The notes under the pieces: generated by a model
Databases searched by the model: none
What the model was told of the DNA's origin: nothing
What the model saw: only the letters and a program-made list of their open reading frames with translations
Shown here: positions 63,510 through 64,000 of the stretch, in pieces
Layout of the letters: each line of letters begins with the position of its first letter
How positions within the stretch are numbered: position 1 is the stretch's first letter
Assembly (NCBI GenBank): GCA_029261655.1
Contig: JAJDAY010000001.1
Coordinates: 1-64,000 of the forward strand
Reading direction: 5' to 3'
Length of the DNA: 64,000 bases
Source: Nitrospinaceae bacterium
GTDB lineage: Bacteria > Nitrospinota > Nitrospinia > Nitrospinales > VA-1
Made by a program: the position numbers and the translations under genes

Positions 63510-63833
63510 ATGTCTTTGATTAAAATTTCTGAAATTTCCGAAGCGCCTTCAGCGGAAACCGGGAAAACCATTCATCTCGAACACCCCTGGACCCTGATAG
63601 AGTACGACCTCGCTCTGTTCAAGACTGATGGGAAATACTATATCATCGCCGACAAATGCGCCAAATGCGGCGGCAGTCTGGGCAGGGGAAAACTTCATGG
63701 GCTGTTTGCCGTCTGCACAACCCAGGAATGTCTCTGGAATGTCAAAAAAGGTTATTGCAAGTTTGACCGCAGTTGTGTTTTGCCCACCTATAAGGTTGTT
63801 GAGCAGGAAGACGGTCTGTTCATCAATATCTGA
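63510..63833 (+). CDS. Rieske-like small protein with replaced histidine ligands
   Basis: A 107-aa protein aligning with Rieske ferredoxins (NirD/CarAc type): LALFKTDGKYYIIADKC, then GGSLGRGKLHGLFAVC, then LWNVKKGYC and a VLPTYKVVEQEDGLFI end. In the family, box 1 is CxH and box 2 CxxH. Here box 1 is C50-A-K52-C53 and box 2 is C69-T-T-Q72-E-C74, so both His ligands are replaced (Lys, Gln) while two extra Cys appear. The site could bind iron or zinc through four Cys, or be a structural relic. Two further Cys, C83 and C89, lie nearby. It pairs with the unknown gene at 63228. Confidence 0.8.
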   Translation: MSLIKISEISEAPSAETGKTIHLEHPWTLIEYDLALFKTDGKYYIIADKCAKCGGSLGRGKLHGLFAVCTTQECLWNVKKGYCKFDRSCVLPTYKVVEQEDGLFINI

Positions 63834-63836
63834 CCT

Positions 63837-63848
63837 CCTCCGCGGAGG
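63837..63848. terminator. Palindrome between convergent stop codons
   Basis: CCTCCGCGGAGG is a perfect 12-base palindrome in the 21 bases between the Rieske-like stop (63833) and the stop of the convergent oxidoreductase (63855). It could serve as a short bidirectional terminator, though no T-run is present. Confidence 0.4.
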
Positions 63849-63854
63849 GCGGGG

Positions 63855-64000
63855 TTAGCGTCGCCAGTCATGGAATTTTTGTATCAGCTTGAGAAGACCT
63901 ACAGGCGCGTGCGCCTTTTTCCAAATGCCTGCGGCAAATTTATTGGCTTCGGCCATGGTTGGGTAAATATGAATGGTTCCCAAAATCTTGTTCAAACCCA
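63855..64000 (-). CDS. Pyridine nucleotide-disulfide oxidoreductase, C-terminal end (partial)
   Basis: The last 47 codons are seen on the minus strand, reading ILGTIHIYPTMAEANKFAAG, then WKKAHAPVGLL and the end KFHDWRR. The HIYPTxxEANK pattern is the C-terminal end of mercuric-reductase-like FAD/NAD(P) enzymes, usually of membrane-associated (SNARE/TVP38-fused or stand-alone) types. The rest of the gene is outside the window. It is distinct from the enzyme at 61005. Confidence 0.8.
   Translation of the reverse strand, partial: GLNKILGTIHIYPTMAEANKFAAGIWKKAHAPVGLLKLIQKFHDWRR

Overview
The window looks like a piece of chromosome from a flagellated, Gram-negative bacterium of moderate GC content. 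Lipoprotein, OmpA-type and YidC/LepB genes indicate two membranes. A flagellin, a FlgN-like chaperone and a sigma-54 activator indicate motility. The combination of a fused aroD-aroE gene, a split glycine decarboxylase (gcvPA), CHASE2-cyclase/FecR pairs and catalase with an ankyrin partner would fit a Nitrospinota-like or other deep-branching marine lineage. That placement is inference from gene content only.

Layout. 1-390: the start of csrA (minus strand, cut by the window edge) and tRNA-Phe. 870-12975: a markedly AT-rich exopolysaccharide/O-antigen island, all on the plus strand. It holds a Wzz/BY-kinase/VanZ fusion, a polyprenyl-phosphate sugar transferase, a WecG/TagA transferase, WecB epimerase, a methyltransferase, a Wzx flippase, a Wzy-like polymerase/ligase, a GT4 transferase and two hexapeptide acyltransferases. 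13085-16981: a patchwork with a secreted collagen-like/pentapeptide-repeat protein, strong hairpins, a solitary HK97-type phage capsid gene and an IS remnant. 16982-21608: a second-messenger module with a Crp/Fnr regulator, a CHASE2 adenylate/guanylate cyclase, a FecR-domain protein and a small acidic protein. 21675-25188: a minus-strand leuC-leuD-FGE-LRR run. 25395-30509: a radical SAM protein, a PAS-PAS-GAF sensor, a DASS transporter and a rhodanese. 30541-32293: aroDE and a small zinc-ribbon membrane gene broken by an in-frame amber codon. 32434-37352: flagellar genes and a sigma-54 activator. 37435-41430: the core cluster rpmH-rnpA-yidD-yidC-mnmE, transcribed leftwards. 41758-46296: an OmpA-family protein, tyrS, a membrane protein and a methyltransferase-like protein. 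46357-51640: katA with its ankyrin partner, a DAACS transporter flanked by direct repeats, a ModE-like regulator and a phosphodiester glycosidase. 52119-57786: a lipoprotein, an unknown protein, then the lepA-lepB-HAD operon and a nucleotidyltransferase. 57963-60977: gcvT-gcvH-gcvPA. 61005-64000: two flavin disulfide oxidoreductases (one cut by the window edge), a TPR protein and a small Rieske-like protein whose histidine ligands are replaced.

The most unusual items are the altered Rieske protein at 63510, the kinase-VanZ fusion with a degenerate Walker B at 873, the lone capsid gene at 14872 with the tandem hairpins beside it, the amber-interrupted zinc-ribbon gene at 30541, and the repeat pair around the transporter at 48756, in which one copy is a decayed 3' end of the ModE-like gene. 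No CRISPR array, rRNA or complete mobile element is visible.
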